The notes below the pieces were generated by a model. It was not told the DNA's origin. It saw nothing but the letters and a program-made list of their open reading frames with translations, and made no database searches. Position numbers and translations under genes: made by a program. A stretch of 6,691 bases of DNA from Verrucomicrobia bacterium UBA3214 (GTDB taxonomy: Bacteria; Verrucomicrobiota; Kiritimatiellia; RFP12; UBA1067), in contig DEWI01000090.1 in NCBI GenBank assembly GCA_002363575.1, positions 8,739 to 15,429 on the forward strand, written 5' to 3'. Of this stretch, positions 1 to 6,691 are shown piece after piece. The stretch's first letter is position 1; each line of letters begins with the position of its first letter.

Positions 1-213
1 CGCGAAATCGCTTCGCAACTGAAGAAAAACTTCGAAGAGGATTTCCGGCTGGTCGCCACCGGGGGCTTTGCGCGCTGGGCGCTCCAGGATATCGATTTGG
101 ATTTCACTGTAGATCCGTCGCTTACGCTGTACGGCGCAGGTCTGATCGCCGCGAAGCACTTCGCGGCGTGCGCCGGCGGCCGGCGGGAGGACGTTCAACG
201 GAGGGTGGAATGA
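1..213 (+). CDS. coaX: Type III pantothenate kinase, C-terminal end (5' part outside window)
   Basis: This is the last 70 codons of an ORF that enters from the left edge in frame 1 and ends at TGA 211-213. The family phosphorylates pantothenate with ATP in the cytoplasm, the first step of coenzyme A synthesis. The visible part carries the C-terminal signature of type III kinases: VATGGFARW at residues 18-26 of the fragment, matching the family's (V/I)xTGG motif of the ASKHA/actin-like ATPase fold, then VDPSLTLYG at 37-45, matching the usual VDPxLTLxGL. About 25 residues follow, rich in Ala, Arg and Gly, which is an ordinary tail for this family. The N-terminal acidic and phosphate-binding motifs lie upstream and cannot be checked. 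The stop codon overlaps the start of the next gene (ATGA), which suggests one mRNA and coupled translation. The family assignment rests on two motifs in the correct order and spacing. Confidence 0.9.
   Translation, partial: REIASQLKKNFEEDFRLVATGGFARWALQDIDLDFTVDPSLTLYGAGLIAAKHFAACAGGRREDVQRRVE
200..205 (+). promoter_or_regulatory. Shine-Dalgarno sequence for the lipoprotein gene
   Basis: GGAGGG lies four bases before the ATG at 210, inside the last codons of coaX. It decides the start: the GTG at 168, which would add 14 Arg/Gly-rich residues, has no such site. Starting at 210 also places a lipoprotein signal peptide exactly at the N-terminus. Confidence 0.75.
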
Positions 214-737
214 AATCTGCAATTCTCGCGAAGTTCGCCGTCGCGCTCGCGCTGGCGGCATGCGCCGCCGGCTGCGGCCCGTTTTGGGTCGATCCATATA
301 TAACGGTCAGGCAGAGCCATCTCAACTGGGTGGAGATACACTACTACAACACCAGCCACAACCCCATACGGCGCGTCGCCGTGCTGCTCACAGGCTCAGG
401 GCATATCGAATTGAAGAAAGGCACGAGCGAGCTTATTTCCAACGATTTTGCCAAGAACAACTCGTCGTCGGAATGGGCGAACATCAAGACGCAGCGAATC
501 GTCTCCGACCCCAAACACATAAACGACATCTTCCAGAATCTCGTGAACCACGGGCTCCTCGACCGCGAGAAGAATTTCAAGGCTTCCAAGAAGAAGGATA
601 TAAAGCGCTTCATCGCCGTCAAGGCGAACGTCTCCAACCACACATATTCGGAAACGGTCAATATATTCGAGGCCGATCCGGATCTCGCAGAGCAGCTCTA
701 CGACGTTATCCGGGAATTCGACAACCCTACGCTGTAG
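210..737 (+). CDS. Predicted lipoprotein of unknown function
   Basis: This encodes a 175-residue protein that I do not recognise. It begins with a short lipoprotein-type signal: Lys at 2 and 8, a hydrophobic Ala/Leu stretch at 9-17, then LAAC with Cys18 as the best lipobox cysteine. AAGC with Cys22 is a second candidate. It is therefore predicted to be exported and lipid-anchored. No second membrane segment is visible. The mature part is rich in Asn, Lys, Ser, Ile and Tyr and looks like alternating strands with a C-terminal helix (around LAEQLYDVIREF). It contains a basic cluster, KKKDIKRF, at about 129-136. The start is fixed by the Shine-Dalgarno at 200-205 and the ATGA overlap with coaX, which argues for co-expression with coaX rather than a shared function. 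Its base composition is lower than that of recC: the lines 421-480 and 601-660 are each 31/60 G+C by hand count, against 47/60 for 2161-2220. It could be a lineage-specific envelope protein; no enzyme motif was found. Confidence 0.82.
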   Translation: MKSAILAKFAVALALAACAAGCGPFWVDPYITVRQSHLNWVEIHYYNTSHNPIRRVAVLLTGSGHIELKKGTSELISNDFAKNNSSSEWANIKTQRIVSDPKHINDIFQNLVNHGLLDREKNFKASKKKDIKRFIAVKANVSNHTYSETVNIFEADPDLAEQLYDVIREFDNPTL

Positions 738-744
738 GCGCGGC

Positions 745-771
745 GCCGCCGCATGCGCCGGCGGCTTCTTC
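745..771 (+). terminator. Possible weak intrinsic terminator, or GC hairpin in the recC leader
   Basis: GCCGCCG (745-751) can pair perfectly with CGGCGGC (759-765) around a 7-base loop, followed by TTCTTC (766-771). It starts seven bases after the lipoprotein stop (TAG 735-737), where a terminator would be expected. The T tract is interrupted by C and such GC hairpins arise easily in this genome, so termination is uncertain. The surrounding 75-base gap (738-812) holds no other element I can support, and I saw no convincing -35/-10 pair for recC in it. Confidence 0.35.
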
Positions 772-812
772 ATCCGGACTGCGGGCTTCTCCGCGCCAAA
801 TTCCGTATTCCC

Positions 813-3800
813 GTGACCGTCTTCCACAGCGAAAAAATCGAAGAGCTGGCAGAGCTGCTGAAGAAGACGCTGGTGCGCGAGCGCGCGGGCGCCGACCCCT
901 TCAAGTTCTCCAGCGTCGTCGTCCCCAACGCCAATATCGCCAAATGGCTGAGGATGCGCGTCTTCGCAAACGAACCGGCGCTCTGCACGGGCGTCGAATT
1001 CCCGTTCATCGAGCAGGCGATGTACGAGGCGCTGTCTTCCGCGCTCGCGCCGCACGAGCGCGCCTCGCTGCTTCCCATGAACGCCTACGCATTCGCGATA
1101 CTCGGCATCCTGCTGACGCCCGGCGTCGATGCGCTTGCGCCTTTCGCGCGCTATATCGCCGGCGAGACGCTCGCGATCGATACGGGCAGGCGCGCGCAGG
1201 CCCGCAAAGCATGGCAGCTCGCGCGCAGCCTCGCCTCGCTGATGGACGAGTACGAAGTCCATCGTCCCGAAATTGTCGCCCGCTGGCTGGAAGGCAAAGG
1301 CATGGACGGCGGCGCCTGCACAGACGCCACGGAAGCGGCGGAAGCAGAAGTCGCGCGCCGTCTCTTCGGCGCCGGCGGCGCCTTCCCGCCCGGCGGAGAC
1401 GCGCTGTCGCTTCGCCAGCTCTTCGAGCGCGTGATCGGCGCCGGACGTTTCGCGCCGCGCGCGCACTACCGGTTTTTCGCGTTCTCGACGCTTTCCCCTC
1501 TGCAAGTCGCAATCATGCGATGGCTCGCGCAGACGTGCGAAGTGGAGCTTTACCACAATAACGTCTGCCTAGAATACTGGGGCGATATCGACGGCGCGAA
1601 AGCCTTGCATGGCGCGCTCGACGAAATCGAGAATCCGCTTCTGCGCGAATGGGGCGTGGCCGGCAGGGAGACGATCGAAATGCTCGCCTCCCTCGAAGAA
1701 ACTGCGGACGCATCCGCGCCTTTCGACTGGGTGGATGCGAGCGGGCCGCGCGCCAGACCCGCCAACGTCCTCGAAGCGCTGCAGCGCGGCATCTCTAGGC
1801 GCACTTCGCTTCTCGAGCGCCGCCCCCAAGACTCGTCGCTTCAAATCGTCGCCGCTCCCGGCATCCGCCGCGAAGTCGAGATGGCGTACAACTCGATACT
1901 GGGAATCGTGGCGAGCGGCGAAGGCTCGTTCTCGGACATCGCGCTTCTCGTTCCGGACATCGCCAAATACCGCCCTGTGCTGGACGCCGTATTCGCAGCG
2001 CGCGGCGACGTCCCATACGGGCTCGTCGATACGCAGGCGGCGGCGTCCAGCGACTGCCTCGGCGCGTTCTCCGCGCTCTGCGAATTTGTTCTCGAAGGGG
2101 CGTCGCGCCGCACCATCTTCGGGATTCTCGATTCCCCCGCCGTGCAGCGCGCGCTCGGCTTCACCGCCGCCGACGTCCGCCAATGGCGCGAGGCCGCCGG
2201 CGACGCCGGCGCATTCGACGGCTTCGAAGAAGCCGAAGCCGTGCCGCGCAACTTCTCCTGGCAGCGCGCGCTCGCGCGATTGCGCCTCGGACTTGTCGCG
2301 GACGATGCGCCGAACCTCGCCGTCGCGAAAACCGCGGCGGACGGCGCCGCAAGGCTCGGGGAAATCGTCGAACTTCTCGCTCGCACGCTTGCGCCGCTGG
2401 CGGCCAGGCGCCAGACTTTCGCGGCATGGGCGCAGACGCTCGAAGACATTCTCTCGCGCTTCGTGGATCCCGGCGACGATACCGCGGAGCAAGGCGTGCG
2501 CGCGGCCGTTTCCGATACGCTCTCGTCGCTTGCGTCGATAGGCGGCGAGCATCCGTTCGCGCTCGCCGCCGCCGCCGTGGAGGAATTCGCGGGCGGTCTG
2601 AAGGAGCGGCGCGGCGGCTATCTGACGCGCGGCGTCACGGTGGCGAGCCTGCAGCCAATGCGCCCGGTCCCCTTCGATTTCGTATTCATGCTCGGGCTTG
2701 GAGAAGCGGAGTTCCCCGGCCGCCGCAGCGAAACCACTTTGGACATGCGGGGGGCGAAACGCCGCCTCGGCGAACTCACGACGCCGGCGAAAAACCGCTA
2801 CCTTTTCCTGGAGACGCTGATGGCCGTGCGCAAGCGCCTCGTGCTTTCCTACGTCGCGCTGGACACGCAGAAAGACGAAGAGAAATTCCCGTCCGCGCTG
2901 ATTTCCGGGCTGGAAGATTTCGCGTCGTCCGCGATACTCCCGGAAGGCGCCGGGCGCTGGCGCGAGATCCGCCTGCCGCTTCTCGAACACGGCGAACGCG
3001 GAGACTGCGCTCTGGCCGACCCCATCGCGCAGGATCCGCGCGGCGAATGGTTCGGCGGCGTCGTCGCCACATATTCGCGCGCGGCGTTCGCGCTGCGCGA
3101 ACGCCTTCGCGATGCAACCGGCGGAAAAGCAAACGCGCCTGGAAACGCCGCCGGCGCGTGCGAAGAGCCTGCGGCGCCCCCGGATGCGCGGCAGCTCGCG
3201 GATTTCATCATCGATCCTCTCGACGCCGCAATGCGCCACCGGCTGGGCATTCCCGTCTCCAGGCTTTTCGAGGAGTCTGGCGACCCGCCGCCTCCGCTTG
3301 AACTCGCATCCGCCGGCAAGGACCGCGCGGCGGTCGATCAAAGCTCGCTCGCCGCGCACGATGGCGTAGAGGCTGCGCTGGATTCCCTCGCCGCACATGG
3401 CCGCATCCCGTCGGACGAATGCTTCTTCGGGAAATACGCGCGCAAACGCGCCATCGCAGGCTACGCCGCCGGCAAAGATCCCTCGTGGCTGGAAAACGCC
3501 GGAAACTTCGCGCGCTCCTTCCAGCCCTCCGGCGAAGAGGACGGGGACGGCAAGACGCGCATGCTCGCGATCAAAAGCGGCGAATACTCCGTGCGCAAGG
3601 CGGCGGCGAAATCCATCCTGCCGCCGCGGCATGCGCTGCGCCCTTTCATCTCGTGGATGGTGAAAATCGCGCAGGCGCCGCAAGGCTCCCGGCATTCTCT
3701 CGCACTGGGCATTGTCGATTTCTCCACGCATTCGCTCGCGACTTTCGAATGGGGGCCGCTTGACGCCGGAGATGCGCGCGCCTACATCGACGCGCTCGAC

Positions 3801-4091
3801 GCGCGATTCCGGGCATACCGCTTTTCCCCCGACTCCGCAGGCAAATATCCTTCCACCGGCTTTGCCGCCATCGCCGCCGCGATGGAAAAGCTCAAGACCG
3901 CCGTGCTGCCTGCGCACGGCGCGGAACAAGAATGGCGCGCGCTCGCCAGCGCCTTCGACCCCCCGGCGGAATACGAGCTCCCGGACGCCTTCGGCGCCTT
4001 CCGCAGGCAAGCCGGCGCCGACGATTGGATGCTCGTCAGAGACTTCGCGGAATGCGCGCTTGCACCTTTCCTCGCCGCGCGACACGCCTGA
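813..4091 (+). CDS. recC: Exodeoxyribonuclease V gamma subunit (RecC)
   Basis: RecC is the non-catalytic helicase-like subunit of RecBCD. It splits the duplex, guides the strands to the motor subunits and, in E. coli, recognises Chi. From the GTG at 813 the product is 1,092 residues (E. coli about 1,122) and is collinear with E. coli RecC recalled from memory. VFHS opens the protein (VYHS in E. coli). DPFKF is at about 29-33, and KWLRM at 44-48 matches QWLQM. EFPF follows, and EYWGDI around 254-259 matches YYWGDI. From about 343 comes the LQIVAAPGIRREVE block, equivalent to FHVCHSPQREVE. MRPVPFDFVFMLG starts at 616, FPGRR at 634 and RYLFLETL at 662. The C-terminal part also aligns to the end of the family. 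There is no Walker A motif and no intact PD-(D/E)XK nuclease motif, which separates it from AddB. An ATG at 753 would add 20 residues, but it sits in the loop of the 745-765 hairpin and the extra residues precede the conserved N-terminus. Neither start has a clear Shine-Dalgarno. recB follows after 13 bases. Confidence 0.95.
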   Translation: MTVFHSEKIEELAELLKKTLVRERAGADPFKFSSVVVPNANIAKWLRMRVFANEPALCTGVEFPFIEQAMYEALSSALAPHERASLLPMNAYAFAILGILLTPGVDALAPFARYIAGETLAIDTGRRAQARKAWQLARSLASLMDEYEVHRPEIVARWLEGKGMDGGACTDATEAAEAEVARRLFGAGGAFPPGGDALSLRQLFERVIGAGRFAPRAHYRFFAFSTLSPLQVAIMRWLAQTCEVELYHNNVCLEYWGDIDGAKALHGALDEIENPLLREWGVAGRETIEMLASLEETADASAPFDWVDASGPRARPANVLEALQRGISRRTSLLERRPQDSSLQIVAAPGIRREVEMAYNSILGIVASGEGSFSDIALLVPDIAKYRPVLDAVFAARGDVPYGLVDTQAAASSDCLGAFSALCEFVLEGASRRTIFGILDSPAVQRALGFTAADVRQWREAAGDAGAFDGFEEAEAVPRNFSWQRALARLRLGLVADDAPNLAVAKTAADGAARLGEIVELLARTLAPLAARRQTFAAWAQTLEDILSRFVDPGDDTAEQGVRAAVSDTLSSLASIGGEHPFALAAAAVEEFAGGLKERRGGYLTRGVTVASLQPMRPVPFDFVFMLGLGEAEFPGRRSETTLDMRGAKRRLGELTTPAKNRYLFLETLMAVRKRLVLSYVALDTQKDEEKFPSALISGLEDFASSAILPEGAGRWREIRLPLLEHGERGDCALADPIAQDPRGEWFGGVVATYSRAAFALRERLRDATGGKANAPGNAAGACEEPAAPPDARQLADFIIDPLDAAMRHRLGIPVSRLFEESGDPPPPLELASAGKDRAAVDQSSLAAHDGVEAALDSLAAHGRIPSDECFFGKYARKRAIAGYAAGKDPSWLENAGNFARSFQPSGEEDGDGKTRMLAIKSGEYSVRKAAAKSILPPRHALRPFISWMVKIAQAPQGSRHSLALGIVDFSTHSLATFEWGPLDAGDARAYIDALDARFRAYRFSPDSAGKYPSTGFAAIAAAMEKLKTAVLPAHGAEQEWRALASAFDPPAEYELPDAFGAFRRQAGADDWMLVRDFAECALAPFLAARHA

Positions 4092-4104
4092 AAAGCGGAA
4101 CACC

Positions 4105-6691
4105 ATGCAAATCGACCATACCCGGGATGCGATCATCGAAGCCTCGGCCGGCACGGGCAAGACGTACACGCTCGAGCGGATCGTCTGCGATCTCGTATGC
4201 GAAAAAGGCTACGCGCCGCCGCAGATTCTCCTCGTGACATACACCGAAAAAGCGGCGGGCGAACTGCGCGACAGGATACGGCGCTCGCTCGCCAAAGCCG
4301 GGAAACTGGGCTCCGATTTCTCCGAAATGGCGATCTGCACGATCCATTCGTTCTGCAAGAAAATCCTCGATGAATACGCATTCGAGAGCGGCGCGCCGAT
4401 GTCCATCGAGATTTACACGGACGAAAAGAGCCTGGAAAGACGCGCGCGCCTCGCCGCGGCCTCCTCGCAGGACTTCGAAAAGACTTTCGCCCCTCGCCTG
4501 CTCGCGCTCGACCCCGCCGACGCGCACGCGCTCGAGACGCAACTCGAAATCCTCGAAAACGAAGACGTGGATTTCGCGGCGCTCGTCCGCAGGCACGTGG
4601 AAGAGATGAAGGCGGCTTCCGGCATCGCCACATACGACGATCTCGTAATCAAAGCGGAGGAGGCGATCGCCGGCGGCGGCTGGGCCTCCGGACGGCTTTG
4701 CGAAGCGCTGCGCCGCCGCTACCGCATTGCGCTTGTCGATGAATTCCAGGATACCGACGAGCGGCAGTGGAAGATATTCAGCACGCTGTTCTCCGCGAAG
4801 AACAACAAGATCGAAGGCCTTCCGCCCGGTTCGCTTGTCGTAGTGGGCGATCCAAAGCAGGCGATATATTCCTTCCGCGGCGCGGATGTCGCGATATACT
4901 GCGCGGCGCGCGATGAAATCACCGGCGGCCCGCAGGCGGCATGCCCGCCCAACAGGCATACTCTCGGCGCGACATACCGCTCCACGCGCCGTCTCGTGGA
5001 CGCGCTGAACAAAATCTTTTCCGGCGGGTGGTTCGCAGATGGCGCGGCCGGCGGCGGCATCGACTACACGCCTGTCACGTGCCCGGAGAACAACCCGAAA
5101 TTCGATTCCCTCGCCGCTCGCGGCGAAATCGAGCCCGTCATGCTGCTGGAAGCCGCGCCGGAGAATCTCCAGCCCGCCGGATCGGCGCGCGCAAAGCCGC
5201 ATTTCGGAAATACAGCGCAATGCCTGCCGCAGCTCGCGGAATCCATCGCCGCGGAGATACTCCGCCTCGTGGATTCCCCGGAGGCGGATGGCGCGCGCTT
5301 CTCTTCCATGTGCGTGCTGACGGGAAACAATCGCGAAGCGCGCATCGTCCGCGATGCGCTCGCGCGCCGCGCCATACCTTATTCACAGTACAAGCAGCGC
5401 GGCATATTCGCCTCCGCCGAAGCCCAAGGCGTGCTGGCGCTGCTGGATTTCATCGCCCGCCCGTCGTCGCGCGGCCGTCGCAACGCCCTTCTCGTCTCCG
5501 CGCTCTTCGATATTCCGCCGGCGCGCATCGGCGCGCTCGACGCGGCCTTCGAAGATGCCTTCTCCTCGCTTTGCTCGCGCCTGTGCGCGCTCGAAGAGGC
5601 GTCTCGATGGGGAGAATTTTTCGAGCTGGCGATGCAAAGCCCGTGCACCGCGCTCGCAGACCTGCGCAAGGAAACATGCGCATTCAACAGGACGCGCGCC
5701 GCCGTGCGCCAGATTTTCGACGCGCTGCTCGGCATCGCGGCGACGCGCCGCGCCATCGGCGCCGGCGAACTCGCCGACGAGCTTGCGAAGCTGCGCGACA
5801 ACGATTCGCAGGCCGGAGAGAATGCGTCGCTCTTCGAGAAAGAGAGCGCCGCGGACTGCGTGCAGATCATGACGATCCACGCTTCCAAAGGCCTGCAATT
5901 CCCTTTCGTGTTCCTCGCCACCGGCGCGGGCGCTCCGAAGAAAGACGGCGCGGAAGAGCGCAGGCGCCTCTTGTACGTGGCGCTGACGCGCGCAGAGCGC
6001 CGCATCTATCTTCCATGGTCCCGCCGCGCGTGGTCGTGGGAATGCGCGGCGCCCACGAAAGCCTCGCCGGATCGCACGCTCTGCTCGCGCGGCATAGGCT
6101 CGGCCGGCGCAGATCTCGCCGACGGCGGCGTGCTCGCGAACGCGATAATCTCGCTCGCGCCGCCTTTCGCGCCGCAAAACGCGCAAACGCACGCGCCCGC
6201 GCCTGCGCAAACCGCCGCGCCTGCCGCCGCGGATTTCTACGGAACAAGCGCCCCCGACGGCACGCGGCTTGAAAAACTCGAAGGCATACGCGCGCGCCGC
6301 CTCTTCTGGGATTCATTCACATCGCTCTGCGCCGGGCAGCCCGCGCACGACGCCCCTGACGATCCCGCAGAGACCGACGAGACCGCGGATGCCGCCGCGC
6401 AGACGCGCCTGGCTCCGCTGCCGCCGACGCTCCTGCCGCGCACGAACATCTCCGGCACGGTCTTCCACGAGATAATGCGCGCGCTTTGCGGCAATGACGA
6501 GGCGCTCGGGCAGACAGGCTTCTCGAACGCCGCCGATCCCGCGCAGGAAAAGCCCTTGCTTGCCTTGATAAAGCGCATGATGCGGCGCTTCGGCCTCGCG
6601 AACAAGGAAGACGGAAGCGGCACGTCCACGGCGGAAACGCTGCGCAGGATAATCGTCAAGACTCTTGCGACGCCGCTGGATTTCGCCGGCG
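4105..6691 (+). CDS. recB: Exodeoxyribonuclease V beta subunit (RecB), N-terminal 862 codons; 3' end outside window
   Basis: RecB is the 3'-to-5' SF1A helicase and the sole nuclease of RecBCD. The frame is open from ATG 4105 to the right edge. The UvrD/RecB motifs appear in order. Walker A ASAGTGKT is at 13-20 (Lys19), motif Ia TYTEKAAGEL at 45-54 and TIHSFC at 79-84. TYDDL, near 184, matches FDDM of E. coli. Motif II is DEFQDTD at 212-218, motif III GDPKQAIYSFRGAD at 249-262 and motif IV TYRST at 290-294. Motif V VQIMTIHASKGLQFP is at about 586-600, and motif VI RRLLYVALTRAE at about 620-631. An Ala/Pro-rich linker (685-712) precedes the nuclease domain, where GTVFHEI (784-790) places His788 at the position of E. 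coli His956. The later Asp, Asp and Lys catalytic residues lie beyond the window. The ATG is right because ASAGTGKT normally follows a short N-terminus. Only a weak purine-rich AGCGGAA precedes it, so coupling to recC is likely. The helicase part is shorter than in E. coli, chiefly between TIHSFC and motif II. Confidence 0.97.
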   Translation, partial: MQIDHTRDAIIEASAGTGKTYTLERIVCDLVCEKGYAPPQILLVTYTEKAAGELRDRIRRSLAKAGKLGSDFSEMAICTIHSFCKKILDEYAFESGAPMSIEIYTDEKSLERRARLAAASSQDFEKTFAPRLLALDPADAHALETQLEILENEDVDFAALVRRHVEEMKAASGIATYDDLVIKAEEAIAGGGWASGRLCEALRRRYRIALVDEFQDTDERQWKIFSTLFSAKNNKIEGLPPGSLVVVGDPKQAIYSFRGADVAIYCAARDEITGGPQAACPPNRHTLGATYRSTRRLVDALNKIFSGGWFADGAAGGGIDYTPVTCPENNPKFDSLAARGEIEPVMLLEAAPENLQPAGSARAKPHFGNTAQCLPQLAESIAAEILRLVDSPEADGARFSSMCVLTGNNREARIVRDALARRAIPYSQYKQRGIFASAEAQGVLALLDFIARPSSRGRRNALLVSALFDIPPARIGALDAAFEDAFSSLCSRLCALEEASRWGEFFELAMQSPCTALADLRKETCAFNRTRAAVRQIFDALLGIAATRRAIGAGELADELAKLRDNDSQAGENASLFEKESAADCVQIMTIHASKGLQFPFVFLATGAGAPKKDGAEERRRLLYVALTRAERRIYLPWSRRAWSWECAAPTKASPDRTLCSRGIGSAGADLADGGVLANAIISLAPPFAPQNAQTHAPAPAQTAAPAAADFYGTSAPDGTRLEKLEGIRARRLFWDSFTSLCAGQPAHDAPDDPAETDETADAAAQTRLAPLPPTLLPRTNISGTVFHEIMRALCGNDEALGQTGFSNAADPAQEKPLLALIKRMMRRFGLANKEDGSGTSTAETLRRIIVKTLATPLDFAG

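Noticed and set aside
169..765. 12-base repeat TGCGCCGGCGGC at 169-180 and 754-765
   Set aside because: Near-identical GCGCCGGCGG strings recur elsewhere in this GC-rich sequence, so two copies do not support a repeat element.
869..876. GCTGGTGC, a 7/8 match to E. coli Chi
   Set aside because: A single imperfect match inside coding sequence is expected by chance, and the RecC Chi-contact residues are not of E. coli type.
1368..1382. Perfect short palindrome GGCGCC-GGC-GGCGCC
   Set aside because: It lies inside recC coding for Gly-Ala-Gly-Gly-Ala, has no T tract, and GC palindromes of this kind are common in the window.
396..1556. 386-residue open frame on the minus strand across the lipoprotein gene and recC
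   Set aside because: It is also codon-aligned with the sense genes and has the same cause. It crosses two real genes and shows no domain.
260..1561. 433-residue + strand frame spanning the lipoprotein gene, the gap and the start of recC
   Set aside because: The translation is extremely Arg/Ala-rich and out of frame with two genes supported by homology or a signal peptide.
3540..3557. GDGKT in RecC, resembling the end of a Walker A motif
   Set aside because: The residue five before the GKT glycine is Glu, so GxxxxGKT is not met. It lies in the C-terminal third within an acidic loop, not at a helicase N-terminus.
1569..4169. 866-residue open frame on the minus strand opposite recC
   Set aside because: It is exactly codon-aligned with recC, so its stops correspond to sense TTA, CTA and TCA codons, which this GC-rich gene almost never uses. 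It ends at a sense CTA codon (1569-1571). The translation is Arg/Ala/Gly-rich with no recognisable domain.
4036..5220. 394-residue open frame on the minus strand opposite recB
   Set aside because: It is codon-aligned with recB, which has unmistakable helicase motifs over the same bases. The product is an Arg-rich shadow.

Overview
This is a GC-rich bacterial chromosomal segment with every gene on the + strand. It holds the tail of a type III pantothenate kinase gene (coaX), a small predicted lipoprotein gene, a complete recC and the first 862 codons of recB. A lipobox signal peptide and a RecBC-type helicase-nuclease both suggest a Gram-negative-type bacterium. RecC and RecB are far from the E. 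coli proteins, so this is not a close enteric relative. A PVC-type or similarly deep lineage is possible, but that is a weak inference and the sequence does not settle the taxon.

Layout: 1-213 is the C-terminal end of coaX. The ATG of the lipoprotein gene (210-737) overlaps the coaX stop as ATGA, with a good Shine-Dalgarno sequence inside the end of coaX, so these two genes look translationally coupled. Bases 738-812 are non-coding and carry a 7-bp GC hairpin followed by TTCTTC, a possible weak terminator. recC follows (GTG start preferred at 813, stop 4089-4091). After 13 bases recB begins (ATG 4105) and stays open to the end of the window, stopping just inside its C-terminal nuclease domain.

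Function: RecB (SF1 helicase plus nuclease) and RecC (a helicase-like scaffold that, in E. coli, reads Chi) form the core of the RecBCD enzyme. That enzyme resects double-strand ends, starts RecA-dependent repair and degrades linear foreign DNA. recD, the third subunit gene, is not in the window and may lie downstream. CoaX catalyses the first step of coenzyme A synthesis and has no evident functional link to recBC. The lipoprotein is unassigned.

Nothing here looks like a new defence or mobile system: no transposase, tRNA, CRISPR array or phage gene is visible. The points worth a second look are the loss of E. coli-type Chi-contact residues in RecC, an unusually compact RecB helicase, the uncertain recC start beside the hairpin, and an unrecognised lipoprotein of lower GC than its neighbours.
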